Shown in pieces: positions 29,289 to 40,638 of a stretch of 64,000 bases of DNA. Both the position numbers and the translations under genes were made by a program. The notes beneath the pieces were generated by a model, which worked only from the letters and a program-made list of their open reading frames with translations, did not search any database and was not told where the DNA came from. Every line of letters starts with the position of its first letter. Positions within the stretch are counted from its first letter, which is position 1. Source of the DNA: Blastopirellula marina DSM 3645 (GTDB taxonomy: Bacteria; Planctomycetota; Planctomycetia; Pirellulales; Pirellulaceae); contig NZ_CH672376.1 in the NCBI RefSeq assembly GCF_000153105.1, positions 1,314,817-1,378,816 of the forward strand. The letters are read 5' to 3'.

Positions 29289-29728
29289 TGTGGGAAAAGC
29301 AACCCAACGACGATCGCTTTGATTTGCAGTTTGCAGCCGGGACGCCGCTCTACGATGCGGTGGCCGAATTGGCCGAGAAACTTCAGCGCCCGTTGACTGC
29401 GATGGAGGAGCTGACGATGGGAGAGATCTTCGCTTTGGCGAAACAACAGTACGGCGATCAGCTCCCCGAATTTTGGGTACGCTGGGCCGACTGGAATGAG
29501 CCTGGGCACAGCAGGCTGCAAAAGAGAAGAAAGAGGCAAGTGATGAACCGCCGAAGTATCCACGGAAAGTGGCGACAATGGAAAGGCTCGCTTCGCCAGG
29601 CTCTCGGTCGCTTGACCGGTAGCCGGCGACGACAATTTCATGGCGCGCGAGAGCGCTGGACCGGTAAAGCGGAAGAGACGTTCGGTCGAGCGCAAGAGAA
29701 GATGCAACGCTGGCTAGGGCGAAAGTGA
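29288..29728 (+). CDS. Hypothetical protein with C-terminal CsbD-like segment
   Basis: 146 residues, translationally coupled to the epimerase by TGATG. The first 75 residues (acidic, with LYDAVAELAEKLQRP and MGEIFALAKQQYGDQLPEFW) are unknown. From about 88 on, HGKWRQWKGSLRQALGRLTG and WTGKAEETFGRAQEKMQRWLG repeat the CsbD motif, a small stress-protein fold, but the segment is unusually Arg-rich. A second start at 29543 with GAGG before it could make the CsbD part as a separate protein. Confidence 0.6.
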   Translation: MWEKQPNDDRFDLQFAAGTPLYDAVAELAEKLQRPLTAMEELTMGEIFALAKQQYGDQLPEFWVRWADWNEPGHSRLQKRRKRQVMNRRSIHGKWRQWKGSLRQALGRLTGSRRRQFHGARERWTGKAEETFGRAQEKMQRWLGRK

Positions 29729-29824
29729 GGTCGGAGACGTTACTTCGCCTTGGTCGGTTTTTCGAATGTGTTCGATCCATGGAACACGCGCAATTCTTCG
29801 TCGCCCACAACTCTTCGTAGTCCG

Positions 29825-29902
29825 ATGCGCGAGCGAGGGAAATGCGGTCGTCTGCTTCAAATCGTATCTAAAACGCCGAGCGACTTTTCCTCGCTCGCGC
29901 AT
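29825..29902. repeat. 14-bp inverted repeat between convergent genes
   Basis: ATGCGCGAGCGAGG at 29825-29838 is perfectly repeated in inverse at 29889-29902, with 50 bases between. It lies between the converging CsbD-like and waaF genes, so it may act as a bidirectional terminator or be another small palindromic repeat element. Confidence 0.5.
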
Positions 29903-29917
29903 TGGGCTAAGCGGAAG

Positions 29918-30970
29918 TCACGCCGCCGCGCGACGCGCTTCGCCCAATTGATTCAACACCGCTTGATAAACGCGGGCGACTGACAGCTTCTGCATGCAGT
30001 CGTGATGCCCCAAGGGACAAACGCGCCGGACGCATGGTCCGCAATCGACCGGGTGCGTCAGCATCGTCTCGACCGGATTGTAGCTGTTTCCCCAACGCGG
30101 ATCGGTCGGGCCAAACAGGGCGACCGTCGGCGTGGCGAACGCCGCGGCAAAGTGTTTCGGGCCGCTGTCGGTGGTGACCAACACATCGGCGCGAGCGACG
30201 GCCGCTTTCGACAAGCCGATGTTCAGCGTTTCGTCCGCCATACTGCAAGCGTTGGGATGATCGATCGCCTGCTCGATTTTGGCGACCGTTTCGCGCTCTT
30301 GCGGTCCGCAAATCAGCAGCACCGCGACGCTGGGATCTTTCAGCAGCTGTTCGGCCAACGCGATGAAATGCTCCGGCGGCCAATGCTTGGCCGCGCCGTA
30401 AGCGCCGCCGGTATTGAAGACGACGACTCGCTTGCCGACAAAGTCAAACTTGCGCCAGATCTTATCGATGCGTTGCTCTTCTGCGGTCGAGGTCGCTAGC
30501 AGCGGTTGTTTGTTGGTGCTGCCGTAGCCGGCGTAGTCGGCCAATTCCAAGTAGTAGTCGACCGCCGAGATCGGCGCGTATTTGCCGTTGGGCAGTTTCG
30601 GCGGCGCCAGGCGATGCGTCAGCAGCGGGCTGCGCCAACTGCGAGCGTAGCCGAAGCGACGTTTGGCGCCGGCGAAATAAACCAGCGCCGCCGTCCGCAA
30701 CGAATTGGTGAACAGAATCGCCTGATCAAACTTTTCCCGCCGCAGTTGTTGAGCGACTCCCCAGAAGCGGCGACGTCGATCGGACGTTTTTTTGCTGCAA
30801 TAGACGCTGCGATCCAGTAGGTTGGTCCCGCGCAGCACATCTTTGACATACGGCTGCATCACGCCGACGATTTCGTCGCCGGGTTGCGATTGGGCGCGGA
30901 TTGCTCGCAGGGCCGGCGTCGCCATCACGACATCGCCAATCCAGTTCGGCAGCACGACGACGGTTTTCAT
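29918..30970 (-). CDS. waaF: Glycosyltransferase family 9, heptosyltransferase II-like
   Basis: About 350 residues from the ATG at 30970; another ATG two codons earlier is also possible. VVVLPNWIGDVVMATPALRAIR is the GT9 N-terminal motif; FNTGGAYGAAKHWPPEHFIALAEQL and VTTDSGPKHFAAAFATPTVALFGPTDPRWGNSYNP are the nucleotide-sugar binding motifs of WaaF. It probably adds ADP-heptose to the lipopolysaccharide core on the cytoplasmic side. It follows hldE, which makes the donor, with about 30 bases between, so both are one operon. Confidence 0.88.
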   Translation of the reverse strand: MKTVVVLPNWIGDVVMATPALRAIRAQSQPGDEIVGVMQPYVKDVLRGTNLLDRSVYCSKKTSDRRRRFWGVAQQLRREKFDQAILFTNSLRTAALVYFAGAKRRFGYARSWRSPLLTHRLAPPKLPNGKYAPISAVDYYLELADYAGYGSTNKQPLLATSTAEEQRIDKIWRKFDFVGKRVVVFNTGGAYGAAKHWPPEHFIALAEQLLKDPSVAVLLICGPQERETVAKIEQAIDHPNACSMADETLNIGLSKAAVARADVLVTTDSGPKHFAAAFATPTVALFGPTDPRWGNSYNPVETMLTHPVDCGPCVRRVCPLGHHDCMQKLSVARVYQAVLNQLGEARRAAA

Positions 30971-31001
30971 CGGCATTCTCTCGAAAGGAGGAACTCGGGC
31001 G

Positions 31002-32504
31002 TCACGCGGCCTGACGACGCGGCGGTTGTGCTTCGGTGACGCGACGAATGATGTCGGTCGTCGAATGGCCGTCAACCAGGTTGATCAGCCGCACTTCGCC
31101 TCCGTAGGAGGTGACAAAGTCATAGCCCACAATCGATTCCGCCTTGTAGTCGCCCCCTTTGGCTAACACATGGGGACGAATTGCCTGAATTAGTTCGAGC
31201 GGCGTCTCTTGGTCAAAGACCGCCACATAGTCGACGCACGAGAGAGCCGCCAACATCGCGGCGCGTTCCACTTGGTTAATGACGGGGCGCTCGGGACCTT
31301 TCAGCCGCGCGACGCTCGTGTCGCTGTTGAGCCCCACGACCAGAATGTCTCCCATCCGCGACGCTTCGTTCAAATTGCTGACGTGCCCATAGTGGAGCAG
31401 GTCGAAGCAGCCGTTGGTGAACACAATTCGCTGACCGCGACGACGCAACTCATCCGCTTGTCGCGCCAGTTGTTCTAGCGACATGATCTTGCGCACGCCG
31501 GGCTGATGATGCGAAGTCAGTTCGGCTTCGATCTCGTCGAGCGGGATGACCGCGACGCCGATCTTTTCGACTTCCAGCCCAGCCGCGACGTTCGCCAAGC
31601 GAACCGCCTCGGCGCGGGTTAAGCCAGATCCGATCGCGGCGCCCAGCATCGCCAGCACCATGTCTCCGGCGCCGGTAATGTCGTAAACGCTGCGGGCCTC
31701 GGTCGGGAAGAGCGTCGCCGCGCCTCCTTTTTCGACCAGCGCCATCCCGTCGCTATCAAGGGTGACGATCACCGCTTCCAACTGCAAAGCGGCGCACAAC
31801 TCTTGGCCGGCGAGCGCCGCTTCGTCAGGCGTGCGAATTTTTCGGCCCGTGCACGATTCGGTCTCGATCCGGTTGGCTTTGATCAGATCGGCCCCGCGAT
31901 AGCGGCCGAAGTCGCGACCTTTCATCGGGTCGACCAACACCGGCACGCCGCGCTCATTGGCGCAGCGAATCAGCGTTTGCAAGATCGCCGGCGTACAAAC
32001 CCCTTTGGCGTAGTCCGAGATCAGCACGATGTCGCAGTCGTCCAATCGATTGACGACGCCGTACAGCAAGCGTTCTTCGATGTCGCCGCTAACCGCGTCG
32101 GTCGTCTCATGATCGACACGCAAGATTTGGCTGGGATGGCGCGCTCCGGCGCGACCGACGAACCGTTCTTTCAGCGTGGTCGGACGTGATGCGTCGGTCA
32201 GGCAGAGCGATGCGTCGACGCCGGTTTTTTCCAACAAGTCGATCAAATCGCAGCCAGCAGCGTCCGAACCGACGACGCCAGCGGCGATCACTTCGCACTC
32301 AAGCCCGCGCAGCATATTGCAGACGTTGGCCGCTCCGCCGAGACGCAGCTCGTGGCTATCGGCGCGCAGCACGATCACCGGCGACTCTTGGCTGACGCGC
32401 TCGGCGTCGCCATAGGTGTAGCGATCGAGAATCAGGTCCCCCAGGACCAACACTTTGGGGCGCCCAAGCCGCTGAAATGCGGCCAACAGGGACTCATTAT
32501 TCAT
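31002..32504 (-). CDS. hldE: Bifunctional heptose-7-phosphate kinase / heptose-1-phosphate adenylyltransferase
   Basis: 500 residues. The N-terminal about 330 residues are a PfkB/ribokinase-type kinase (VLVLGDLILDRYTYGDAERVSQESPVIVL at the start and the DITGAGDMVLAMLG catalytic segment with its Asp). The C-terminal about 150 residues are the cytidylyltransferase-like domain, VFTNGCFDLLHYGHVSNL. Together they make ADP-D-glycero-beta-D-manno-heptose precursor, the donor for WaaF encoded downstream. The ATG at 32504 has AGGA about eight bases before it and is preferred over the longer start at 32528. The presence of hldE, waaF and lpxK in the window implies a lipopolysaccharide-bearing outer membrane. 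Confidence 0.95.
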   Translation of the reverse strand: MNNESLLAAFQRLGRPKVLVLGDLILDRYTYGDAERVSQESPVIVLRADSHELRLGGAANVCNMLRGLECEVIAAGVVGSDAAGCDLIDLLEKTGVDASLCLTDASRPTTLKERFVGRAGARHPSQILRVDHETTDAVSGDIEERLLYGVVNRLDDCDIVLISDYAKGVCTPAILQTLIRCANERGVPVLVDPMKGRDFGRYRGADLIKANRIETESCTGRKIRTPDEAALAGQELCAALQLEAVIVTLDSDGMALVEKGGAATLFPTEARSVYDITGAGDMVLAMLGAAIGSGLTRAEAVRLANVAAGLEVEKIGVAVIPLDEIEAELTSHHQPGVRKIMSLEQLARQADELRRRGQRIVFTNGCFDLLHYGHVSNLNEASRMGDILVVGLNSDTSVARLKGPERPVINQVERAAMLAALSCVDYVAVFDQETPLELIQAIRPHVLAKGGDYKAESIVGYDFVTSYGGEVRLINLVDGHSTTDIIRRVTEAQPPRRQAA

Positions 32505-32885
<381 letters not shown>

Positions 32886-32900
32886 CGATCAAGACAGTCG

Positions 32901-33398
32901 CTACATCTGCACGAACTAGTCGGGCCGCCCAGCGATAAAATTGTCTCTTGACGAAGCGCACGCACCCAGCGTCAACTACAAAAATCGTAGGGTGGGTGAA
33001 GCAAAACCGCGCTCGATTTCACCATCACCAATCGACATGATCGGTTTGCGCAACCCACCAGAACCTGCTTGAGAACCGATCATCAGTGGGTTGCGCAAGC
33101 GGTGATGTGGTTCGAGTTTGGGGGGCGGAAATCGCTTGCTCCACCCACCCTACATCTGCACGAACTAGTCGGGCCGCCCAGCGATAAAATTGTCCCTTGA
33201 CAAAGCGCACGCACCCAGCGTCAACTACAAAAATCGTAGGGTGGGTGCAGCAAAACCGCGCTCGATTTCACCATCGCCAACCAGCACGACCGGTTTGCGT
33301 AACCCACCAGAACCTGCTCGAAAACCGATCATCGGTGGGTTGCGCAAGCGGTGATGTGGTTTGAGTTTGGGGGCCGGAAATCGCTTGCTCCACCCACC
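32901..33398. repeat. Two tandem copies of a 249-bp unit
   Basis: Unit 1 is 32901-33149 and unit 2 is 33150-33398; both begin CTACATCTGCACGAACTAGT and differ at only scattered positions. A partial, diverged third copy starts at 33399 and fades near 33460. Each unit joins an about 86-bp flank to an about 163-bp palindromic element. The flank is related to the sequence just before the AAA ATPase gene, so the array probably arose by tandem duplication of that flank with the element. Confidence 0.9.
32987..33153. repeat. Nested palindromic element (first of two copies)
   Basis: Outer arms: GTAGGGTGGGTGAAGCAA (32987-33004) and its inverse at 33136-33153 match at 17 of 18 positions. Inner arms: TTGCGCAACCCAC (33046-33058) and GTGGGTTGCGCAA (33086-33098), a perfect 13-base match. 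The same element occurs 249 bases further on. It has no coding capacity and resembles a MITE or long REP-type element. Confidence 0.8.
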
Positions 33399-33530
33399 CT
33401 ACGTCGCGCGCAAATTGTCTCTTGACGAAGCGCACGGAACTGGGGTCGACTACCCAAACGGTCGGTCTTGCGGCGCCTTTGGCGCTGCGCGGTTTTGACG
33501 TTTCGACTTTTCGTGGGGAGGCAATTTGTG
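33399..33530. other. Diverged third repeat copy and leader of the AAA ATPase gene
   Basis: Sequence to about 33460 resembles the flank part of the 249-bp unit (TTGTCTCTTGACGAAGCGCACG is shared). The last bases hold a GGGGAGG ribosome binding site nine bases before the ATG at 33531. Confidence 0.5.
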
Positions 33531-35108
33531 ATGACACTCAACCAACTTCGTCGGCTGATCGCCCGTTTGTGCGCTGACCCCACGACGCGAAGCGTCGACC
33601 TTCAGACGCGTAATCTAACGCGCGGCGAAATCGCCGAAGCGCGGTGGCTCGCCGTGGTGTTGATGCGGTCTGATCTCTTTTCGACTTGCCCGCTGCGGCC
33701 TGAACATTTTCAACATCAGACGCACTTTGACATCTTCCGCGCGATGCTGCAAATGCAATCGCGACGGATCCGCTGCAACGATCTTCCAGAGCTCCTCGCG
33801 CGGCTCGACGTCGCAGGATATCCCGAAGAAAGTGCGCTCGAAATGCTGAGCGAAGTCTTGCATTGCCGCGGCCAAATCAAAAATTTTGAGGACTATACGG
33901 CGACGCTCGAAAAGCGTTTTCAGGCGCATCAGGCGGCCGAGTTGACGCTGCCCAATAGCGAACTCGTCCGGCTCGATACGGCCGGCGGCGCCAGTCCGTT
34001 TCAAACGTTGACCACCGCCGAGTTGATCGCCCAGCAAGAACCGCTGCAGTGGTTGGCGCCGGGGATATTCGTGCAAAACGAACCGGCGGTGATCGTCGGG
34101 CCGAGCAAAAGCATGAAGTCCTCGATCGCCGTCGATCTGTGCGCGGCGCTGGCGAGCGGGGGTTCGTTCTTGGGGCAGTTCACCGCTGATCGTCCGTTTC
34201 GCGTCGGCTATGTCAGCCGTCATGACGAGCGGCAAGCGCTGAGCGATCTTGCCGGACGGTGGAGCGAAGCGGGCGGCGTTGATTCGAGCAAGTTGCCGAA
34301 TCTGATTTGGTCGCTGTTGGTCGCCGACGCGGCCGATCCGGCGCACTTGGATCAGCTGCGCGACTGGATCCGTGGTAATGAACTCGAAGTGGTTGTGATC
34401 GATGCGGTGCGGCTGACATCGACCGGCAAGCAGTCGCAGGCAAAGCAGCTGTGCGACCTGGTCGGCTGCTGCAAAGCGGCCGGCGCGACGCCGATCTTAT
34501 GTTGTCAGTCGCGCAAAGCGATCCCGCGCGGCGCGACCTTGGCGACCGACGTCGCGACGAGTCTCGATTTCGCGCGGCAGTGGATGCTGCTGCAGCGCCG
34601 CGAAACATATTCGCCCGGCAGCGGTCAGCATCGGTTACGTCTCACCTACGGCGGCTGCGCCGGCCAAGGAGGCGAATGGGGCGTCGATATCGACGAGGGA
34701 AAATTAGAAGATCCGCAAGGGAGAAGTTGGCAAATCACGCTGCGCGATGTCGAGTCGATCGAAGTCGAAGCGGCGGCCAACGCCGCGGCCGCCCACGACC
34801 AACGATTGCAAACCAAAATTCACGCGACGCTGACCCACGTCGAAGCGACGCAAGCCACCAAATCGCGGATCCGCGAACAATGCGGCATCAACGGAAGTCG
34901 CTTCGCGGCCGCCTGGGATCGCTTGCTTGCGCTGGGAAAAATTAAACCGATGGAGTCCTCCGAGCGAAAAACGGAACGCGCTCCGATCTATCGGTGGATC
35001 GACCGCTCGAGCCCGCCAGAAAAAAACGAAGCGGTCCGGTCCGCTCCCGACGTAGATATCGGGCGTAGGGTCCGCTGTGCGGATCAAGAGAAGTGCGTAA
35101 GCGTGTGA
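33531..35108 (+). CDS. DnaB/RepA-like AAA ATPase (RecA fold)
   Basis: 525 residues from the ATG at 33531, with GGGGAGG before it. Residues about 35-135 resemble the DnaB N-terminal domain (LRPEHFQHQTHFDIFRAML, then LPELLARLDVAG and a FEDYTATLEKRFQ helix). Residues about 170-390 are a RecA-like core: the P-loop GPSKSMKSS at 190-198 has Met in place of the usual Gly before Lys, VVVIDAVRL is Walker B, and ILCCQSRKAI follows. Such AAA_25 proteins act as replication helicases in mobile elements. The C-terminal tail is Ser/Arg-rich and is read from a palindromic repeat, which suggests the original stop was lost. Neighbours (IS110 remnant and repeats) support a mobile-element origin. Confidence 0.75.
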   Translation: MTLNQLRRLIARLCADPTTRSVDLQTRNLTRGEIAEARWLAVVLMRSDLFSTCPLRPEHFQHQTHFDIFRAMLQMQSRRIRCNDLPELLARLDVAGYPEESALEMLSEVLHCRGQIKNFEDYTATLEKRFQAHQAAELTLPNSELVRLDTAGGASPFQTLTTAELIAQQEPLQWLAPGIFVQNEPAVIVGPSKSMKSSIAVDLCAALASGGSFLGQFTADRPFRVGYVSRHDERQALSDLAGRWSEAGGVDSSKLPNLIWSLLVADAADPAHLDQLRDWIRGNELEVVVIDAVRLTSTGKQSQAKQLCDLVGCCKAAGATPILCCQSRKAIPRGATLATDVATSLDFARQWMLLQRRETYSPGSGQHRLRLTYGGCAGQGGEWGVDIDEGKLEDPQGRSWQITLRDVESIEVEAAANAAAAHDQRLQTKIHATLTHVEATQATKSRIREQCGINGSRFAAAWDRLLALGKIKPMESSERKTERAPIYRWIDRSSPPEKNEAVRSAPDVDIGRRVRCADQEKCVSV

Positions 35109-35148
35109 GCGTTTTTGCAGGGCTGATGGACCGCACAGCGGACCCTAC
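35065..35148. repeat. 18-bp perfect inverted repeat over the end of the AAA gene
   Basis: GTAGGGTCCGCTGTGCGG at 35065-35082 recurs in inverse at 35131-35148, with 48 bases between. The AAA gene stop codon (35106-35108) lies in the loop. The arms start with GTAGGG like the 249-bp unit element and the REP elements near the RAYT gene, so it looks like another member of this palindromic repeat class. Confidence 0.75.
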
Positions 35149-35175
35149 TAACTACTTACCGAACTGGCGGAACCC

Positions 35176-35243
35176 GTGGGTTGCGCAAGCGGCGATGGTG
35201 TTGAAAATGGGGGGGCTGGAATCGCTTGCTTCACCCACGCTAC
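35176..35243. repeat. Solo half-copy of the nested palindromic element
   Basis: This 68-base stretch (starting GTGGGTTGCGCAAGCGG and ending CACCCACGCTAC) has the same length and nearly the same sequence as 33086-33153, the right half of the element in the tandem array. It shows the element exists outside the array. Confidence 0.7.
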
Positions 35244-35345
35244 GGCGGATGAGAGCGTTGTGGGGTGGTGAAAAAAAAAGCGGGGCGGTCCGGTCCGATG
35301 GGGGCGAATGCCGGAGGTCGCCCGCTTTGCTTTCGGCTTTTCTTC

Positions 35346-36077
35346 TCAGCCGCCGGTGACCTTGGTCATCAACCAGCGGTTGAGATCTTCAAACATGTCG
35401 GTCGTCAGTTCGTCACCGCACAAGTATTGGTGCAGGTCGATCTTCATGCCGGCGGTATGGACCAGTCGCAGGTCTTCGCAGAGTTGCGTCTCGGGATAGC
35501 GACTGCTGTTTTGGAGATGAATCATCAACATCGGCAGCGAACGAGCATCGCTCAAGCGGGACAACGGCGAGCAACCTTGGGGGAAGCCGCCGCCGATCGA
35601 AGCGGCGCCGGCGAACATCTCGGGATTACGGAGCGCCAGCCGCAAGGCCATCGCTCCACCGCCGAGATAGCCGGCCAAAAAGATTCGCTGCGGGTGAATG
35701 TTGTAACGTTTCTCGGCGACGCGGACCGTTTGCAGGACGCGGGCGGCCGCGACATCGATATCGCGTTGCTTTTGATCCCAGCGAAAGGTCATGCCGGGGG
35801 TTGAGCCGTCATGCCGTGGAGCTCGGGGAGCGGCGGCGACATAGTTTCGCGTGCTGGTCAACGGCATCACACGGCGTAATTGCCGTTCGTTATCACCGGG
35901 ACCATGTAACCACACGACGAGCGGATAGGCGTATCCAGGCTCGTAGTTTTGAGGAGTAAAAAATTCGACGGCAGTGCGGCGGGACTGCAGCCGATCAATC
36001 TTGAACTCGAGAATTTGTTGCGCCGCTTGCGTGGTGGCTCCAGGAAGTGGAGCCGGAAGTACGTCTTGGCGTTTCAT
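35346..36077 (-). CDS. Esterase-fold protein lacking catalytic residues
   Basis: 243 residues, alpha/beta-hydrolase of the phospholipase/carboxylesterase type: YPLVVWLHGPGDNERQL is the oxyanion region, RIFLAGYLGGGAMALRLAL is the nucleophile elbow, and the C-terminus ends DLNRWLM. The nucleophile Ser of G-x-S-x-G is replaced by Leu at residue 138 (GYLGG), and the expected His in the G-H pair before the last helix is Asp at 222 (CGDELTTD). Both changes suggest a non-catalytic protein, perhaps a binding or regulatory one. No signal peptide. Confidence 0.75.
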   Translation of the reverse strand: MKRQDVLPAPLPGATTQAAQQILEFKIDRLQSRRTAVEFFTPQNYEPGYAYPLVVWLHGPGDNERQLRRVMPLTSTRNYVAAAPRAPRHDGSTPGMTFRWDQKQRDIDVAAARVLQTVRVAEKRYNIHPQRIFLAGYLGGGAMALRLALRNPEMFAGAASIGGGFPQGCSPLSRLSDARSLPMLMIHLQNSSRYPETQLCEDLRLVHTAGMKIDLHQYLCGDELTTDMFEDLNRWLMTKVTGG

Positions 36078-36264
36078 AAGTATTTGGCGCCGGGCCGTTG
36101 GGTCTTCGCGGGGGACTGGAGTGGGAGAATAATAACTCTCGGGAGATAACGCAATTGCAGCTACGTCGTCTCCCTTTCGACCCCTTTATCCTGCGGCGCG
36201 TCAACTGCGCCGCCGTGGTCGAATCGTTGTCCGTCCTCGCAACGGTCGATATTTTTAGCAGCAA

Positions 36265-36287
36265 AGCGAGAAACAATCAATCTCGCT
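36265..36287 (-). terminator. Possible terminator after malate dehydrogenase
   Basis: AGCGAGA (36265-36271) and TCTCGCT (36281-36287) form a seven-base stem 20 bases after the mdh stop on the minus strand; the T tract is short and interrupted. Confidence 0.3.
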
Positions 36288-36306
36288 AGCGGCGAATAAT
36301 ATTCCT

Positions 36307-38740
<2,434 letters not shown>

Positions 38741-38831
38741 CGGACCCGTTTACGGTGGTGAGTCGCTGTGGTACTCTTCACCGTTTTAACACACAGTTTT
38801 CGGCATCTTTTAGCGCAATAGGGTGTGAATA

Positions 38832-39932
38832 ATGGCATACGAAGTGACGCTCATCACCGGCGATGGTACCGGTCCCGAACTGGCCGAAGCCGCGCGCAAG
38901 TGCGTGGACGCGACCGGAGTCAAGATCAACTGGGATGAGCAAGAAGCTGGCGTCGACATCATGGAGAAGGTCGGCACTCCGCTCCCTCAGTCGGTCATGG
39001 ATAGCGTTCGTCGCACGCGTTGTGCGCTGAAAGCGCCGATCACGACGCCGGTCGGCACCGGTTTTCGCAGCATCAATGTCCATCTGCGACAAGAGCTGGG
39101 ATTGTTCGCCTGCATTCGCCCTTGCAAGTATTACCCCGGCGTCCGCAGCTACTTCAGTGAATTGAACGTCGACATCGTCATCGTCCGTGAAAACACGGAA
39201 GACCTGTACGCCGGCGTCGAATTTGAAGCAGGCAAGCCCGAGACGTCGCAGCTGATTGAGTACATCAACGGCCTGCCGTCGGACAAGAAGATCAAGACCG
39301 GCGGTGATGAAACCGGCGTTTCGATCAAACCGATCAGCGTCAGCGGCACGCAGCGAATCGTCCGTTGTGCGTTTGACTACGCCCAAAAGAATGGTCGCAA
39401 AAAAGTGACGGCCGTTCACAAAGCGAACATCATGAAGTACTCGGACGGTCTTTATCTAAAGACCGCGACCGAAGTCGCCAAAGAATATCCGGACATCGAG
39501 TTCGAAGAGCGCATCGTCGACAATATGTGCATGCAGTTGGTGCAAAAGCCGGAACTGTATGACGTCATCGTGTTGCCGAATTTGTATGGCGATATTCTCA
39601 GCGACCTGGGCGCCGGCATCGTCGGCGGTTTGGGCGTCGCACCGGGCGCCAACCTCGGCCCCGAAGGCGCCGTGTTCGAAGCGACCCACGGTTCGGCCCC
39701 GAAATACAAAGGGCAGAACAAGGTCAACCCGGTCGCGTTGATCCTCTCCGGCATGTTGATGTTGCGTCACCTGGGCGAAATCGACGCCGCCGAACGTTTG
39801 GAGAAAGCGGTCGCCGACGTAATCGCCGAAGGCAAGCACGTCACGTACGACCTGAAGCCGAACCGCGACGATCCGACCGCCGTCGGCACGCAAGAGATGG
39901 CCGCCGCGATCTGCGCCAAGTTGGGCGGCTAG
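38832..39932 (+). CDS. Isocitrate dehydrogenase (NAD type, homodimeric IDH/IMDH family)
   Basis: 366 residues of the isocitrate/isopropylmalate dehydrogenase family. [16 protein letters not shown] is the N-terminal motif; [47 protein letters not shown] is the isocitrate-type substrate region (the Ser/Asn and Arg pattern differs from isopropylmalate enzymes), and [30 protein letters not shown] is the metal-binding site. [14 protein letters not shown] is the coenzyme region. It resembles mitochondrial or NAD-linked IDH more than E. coli Icd. Lies near mdh, so two TCA enzymes are close but not co-transcribed. Confidence 0.9.
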   Translation: MAYEVTLITGDGTGPELAEAARKCVDATGVKINWDEQEAGVDIMEKVGTPLPQSVMDSVRRTRCALKAPITTPVGTGFRSINVHLRQELGLFACIRPCKYYPGVRSYFSELNVDIVIVRENTEDLYAGVEFEAGKPETSQLIEYINGLPSDKKIKTGGDETGVSIKPISVSGTQRIVRCAFDYAQKNGRKKVTAVHKANIMKYSDGLYLKTATEVAKEYPDIEFEERIVDNMCMQLVQKPELYDVIVLPNLYGDILSDLGAGIVGGLGVAPGANLGPEGAVFEATHGSAPKYKGQNKVNPVALILSGMLMLRHLGEIDAAERLEKAVADVIAEGKHVTYDLKPNRDDPTAVGTQEMAAAICAKLGG

Positions 39933-39962
39933 TCGCATCGTTCCCAGGAGCGTTCATCCGCC

Positions 39963-39993
39963 AGAGGCCGTCTCCGCAGAGACGGCCTCTTTG
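39963..39993 (+). terminator. Rho-independent terminator after isocitrate dehydrogenase
   Basis: AGAGGCCGTCTC (39963-39974) and GAGACGGCCTCT (39979-39990) form a perfect 12-base stem with a four-base loop CGCA, followed by TTGT. Confidence 0.75.
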
Positions 39994-40010
39994 TGCGGTT
40001 CGCCTCTAGT

Positions 40011-40038
40011 GTAGGGTGCGTCGAGACGCACCTCTTTC
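40011..40038 (+). repeat. REP-type hairpin upstream of RAYT gene
   Basis: GTAGGGTGCGTCGAGACGCACCTCTTTC: GGTGCGTC pairs with GACGCACC around GA. It lies 19 bases before the RAYT start codon and recurs twice downstream of that gene. Confidence 0.85.
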
Positions 40039-40056
40039 GATAGCGAGCAAGAGAGA

Positions 40057-40605
40057 ATGAGCAAGTACCGAAGATGGCGCGAAGGCTCAATCTACTTCTT
40101 CACCATCGTGACCCATGAGCGGCGGCCAATTTTGACGACCGATCTTGGGCGAGAATGCCTAAGAACGGCCTTCAAAGAGGTCCGGAAAAAGTTTCCCTTT
40201 GAGATGGTCGCTATTGTCTTGATGCCGGAACACCTTCACGCGATTTGGCGACTACCGCGAGGAGACTCCGACTACTCGACCCGCTGGCGAAGAATCAAAG
40301 GGCAGTTTTCACGGAATTGGATCGCCAGCGGCGGCCACATCGAAGAACCGTCGCTGAGCCGAAAAGTGCGGCAGGAGCAAAGCCTCTGGCAGCGCCGGTT
40401 CTTTGAGCACATGTGCCGCGATGCGGCCGACTTGAAGCGTTGTCTTGACTACGTGCATGTGAATCCAGTGAAGCACAAGTTGGCGTCGCGTGTTCGTGAT
40501 TGGCGGTGGTCTTCGTTTCATCGCTATGTACGACTCGGTGAGTATGATCTTGATTGGGGAAGCAGCGACGCTTGGTATGGCGATGAGTTTTCGCGCTTCG
40601 AGTAG
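40057..40605 (+). CDS. REP-associated tyrosine transposase (RAYT)
   Basis: 182 residues, Y1 transposase (HUH) fold. [14 protein letters not shown] supplies the H-x-H metal site (His 59 and 61), and [11 protein letters not shown] supplies the catalytic Tyr (132) with its NP motif; [16 protein letters not shown] and WSSFHRY are also typical of the Y1_Tnp/RAYT group. These are domesticated single-copy enzymes that cut and join REP hairpins. Three hairpins of the same sequence lie at both ends of the gene, the usual RAYT arrangement. Start ATG at 40057 has GAGAGA before it. Confidence 0.9.
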   Translation: MSKYRRWREGSIYFFTIVTHERRPILTTDLGRECLRTAFKEVRKKFPFEMVAIVLMPEHLHAIWRLPRGDSDYSTRWRRIKGQFSRNWIASGGHIEEPSLSRKVRQEQSLWQRRFFEHMCRDAADLKRCLDYVHVNPVKHKLASRVRDWRWSSFHRYVRLGEYDLDWGSSDAWYGDEFSRFE

Positions 40606-40638
40606 CGTTCATGGAGAAGCAGGGCGGGTTAGCGCTTC

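Noticed and set aside
32901-33460. Possible CRISPR array because of tandem repeats
   Set aside because: The unit is 249 bases with nearly identical copies; there are no short repeats separated by unique spacers and no cas genes.
33025-33583. Small minus-strand frames in the repeat array
   Set aside because: They repeat because the DNA repeats; the translations are low-quality and differ only by repeat divergence.
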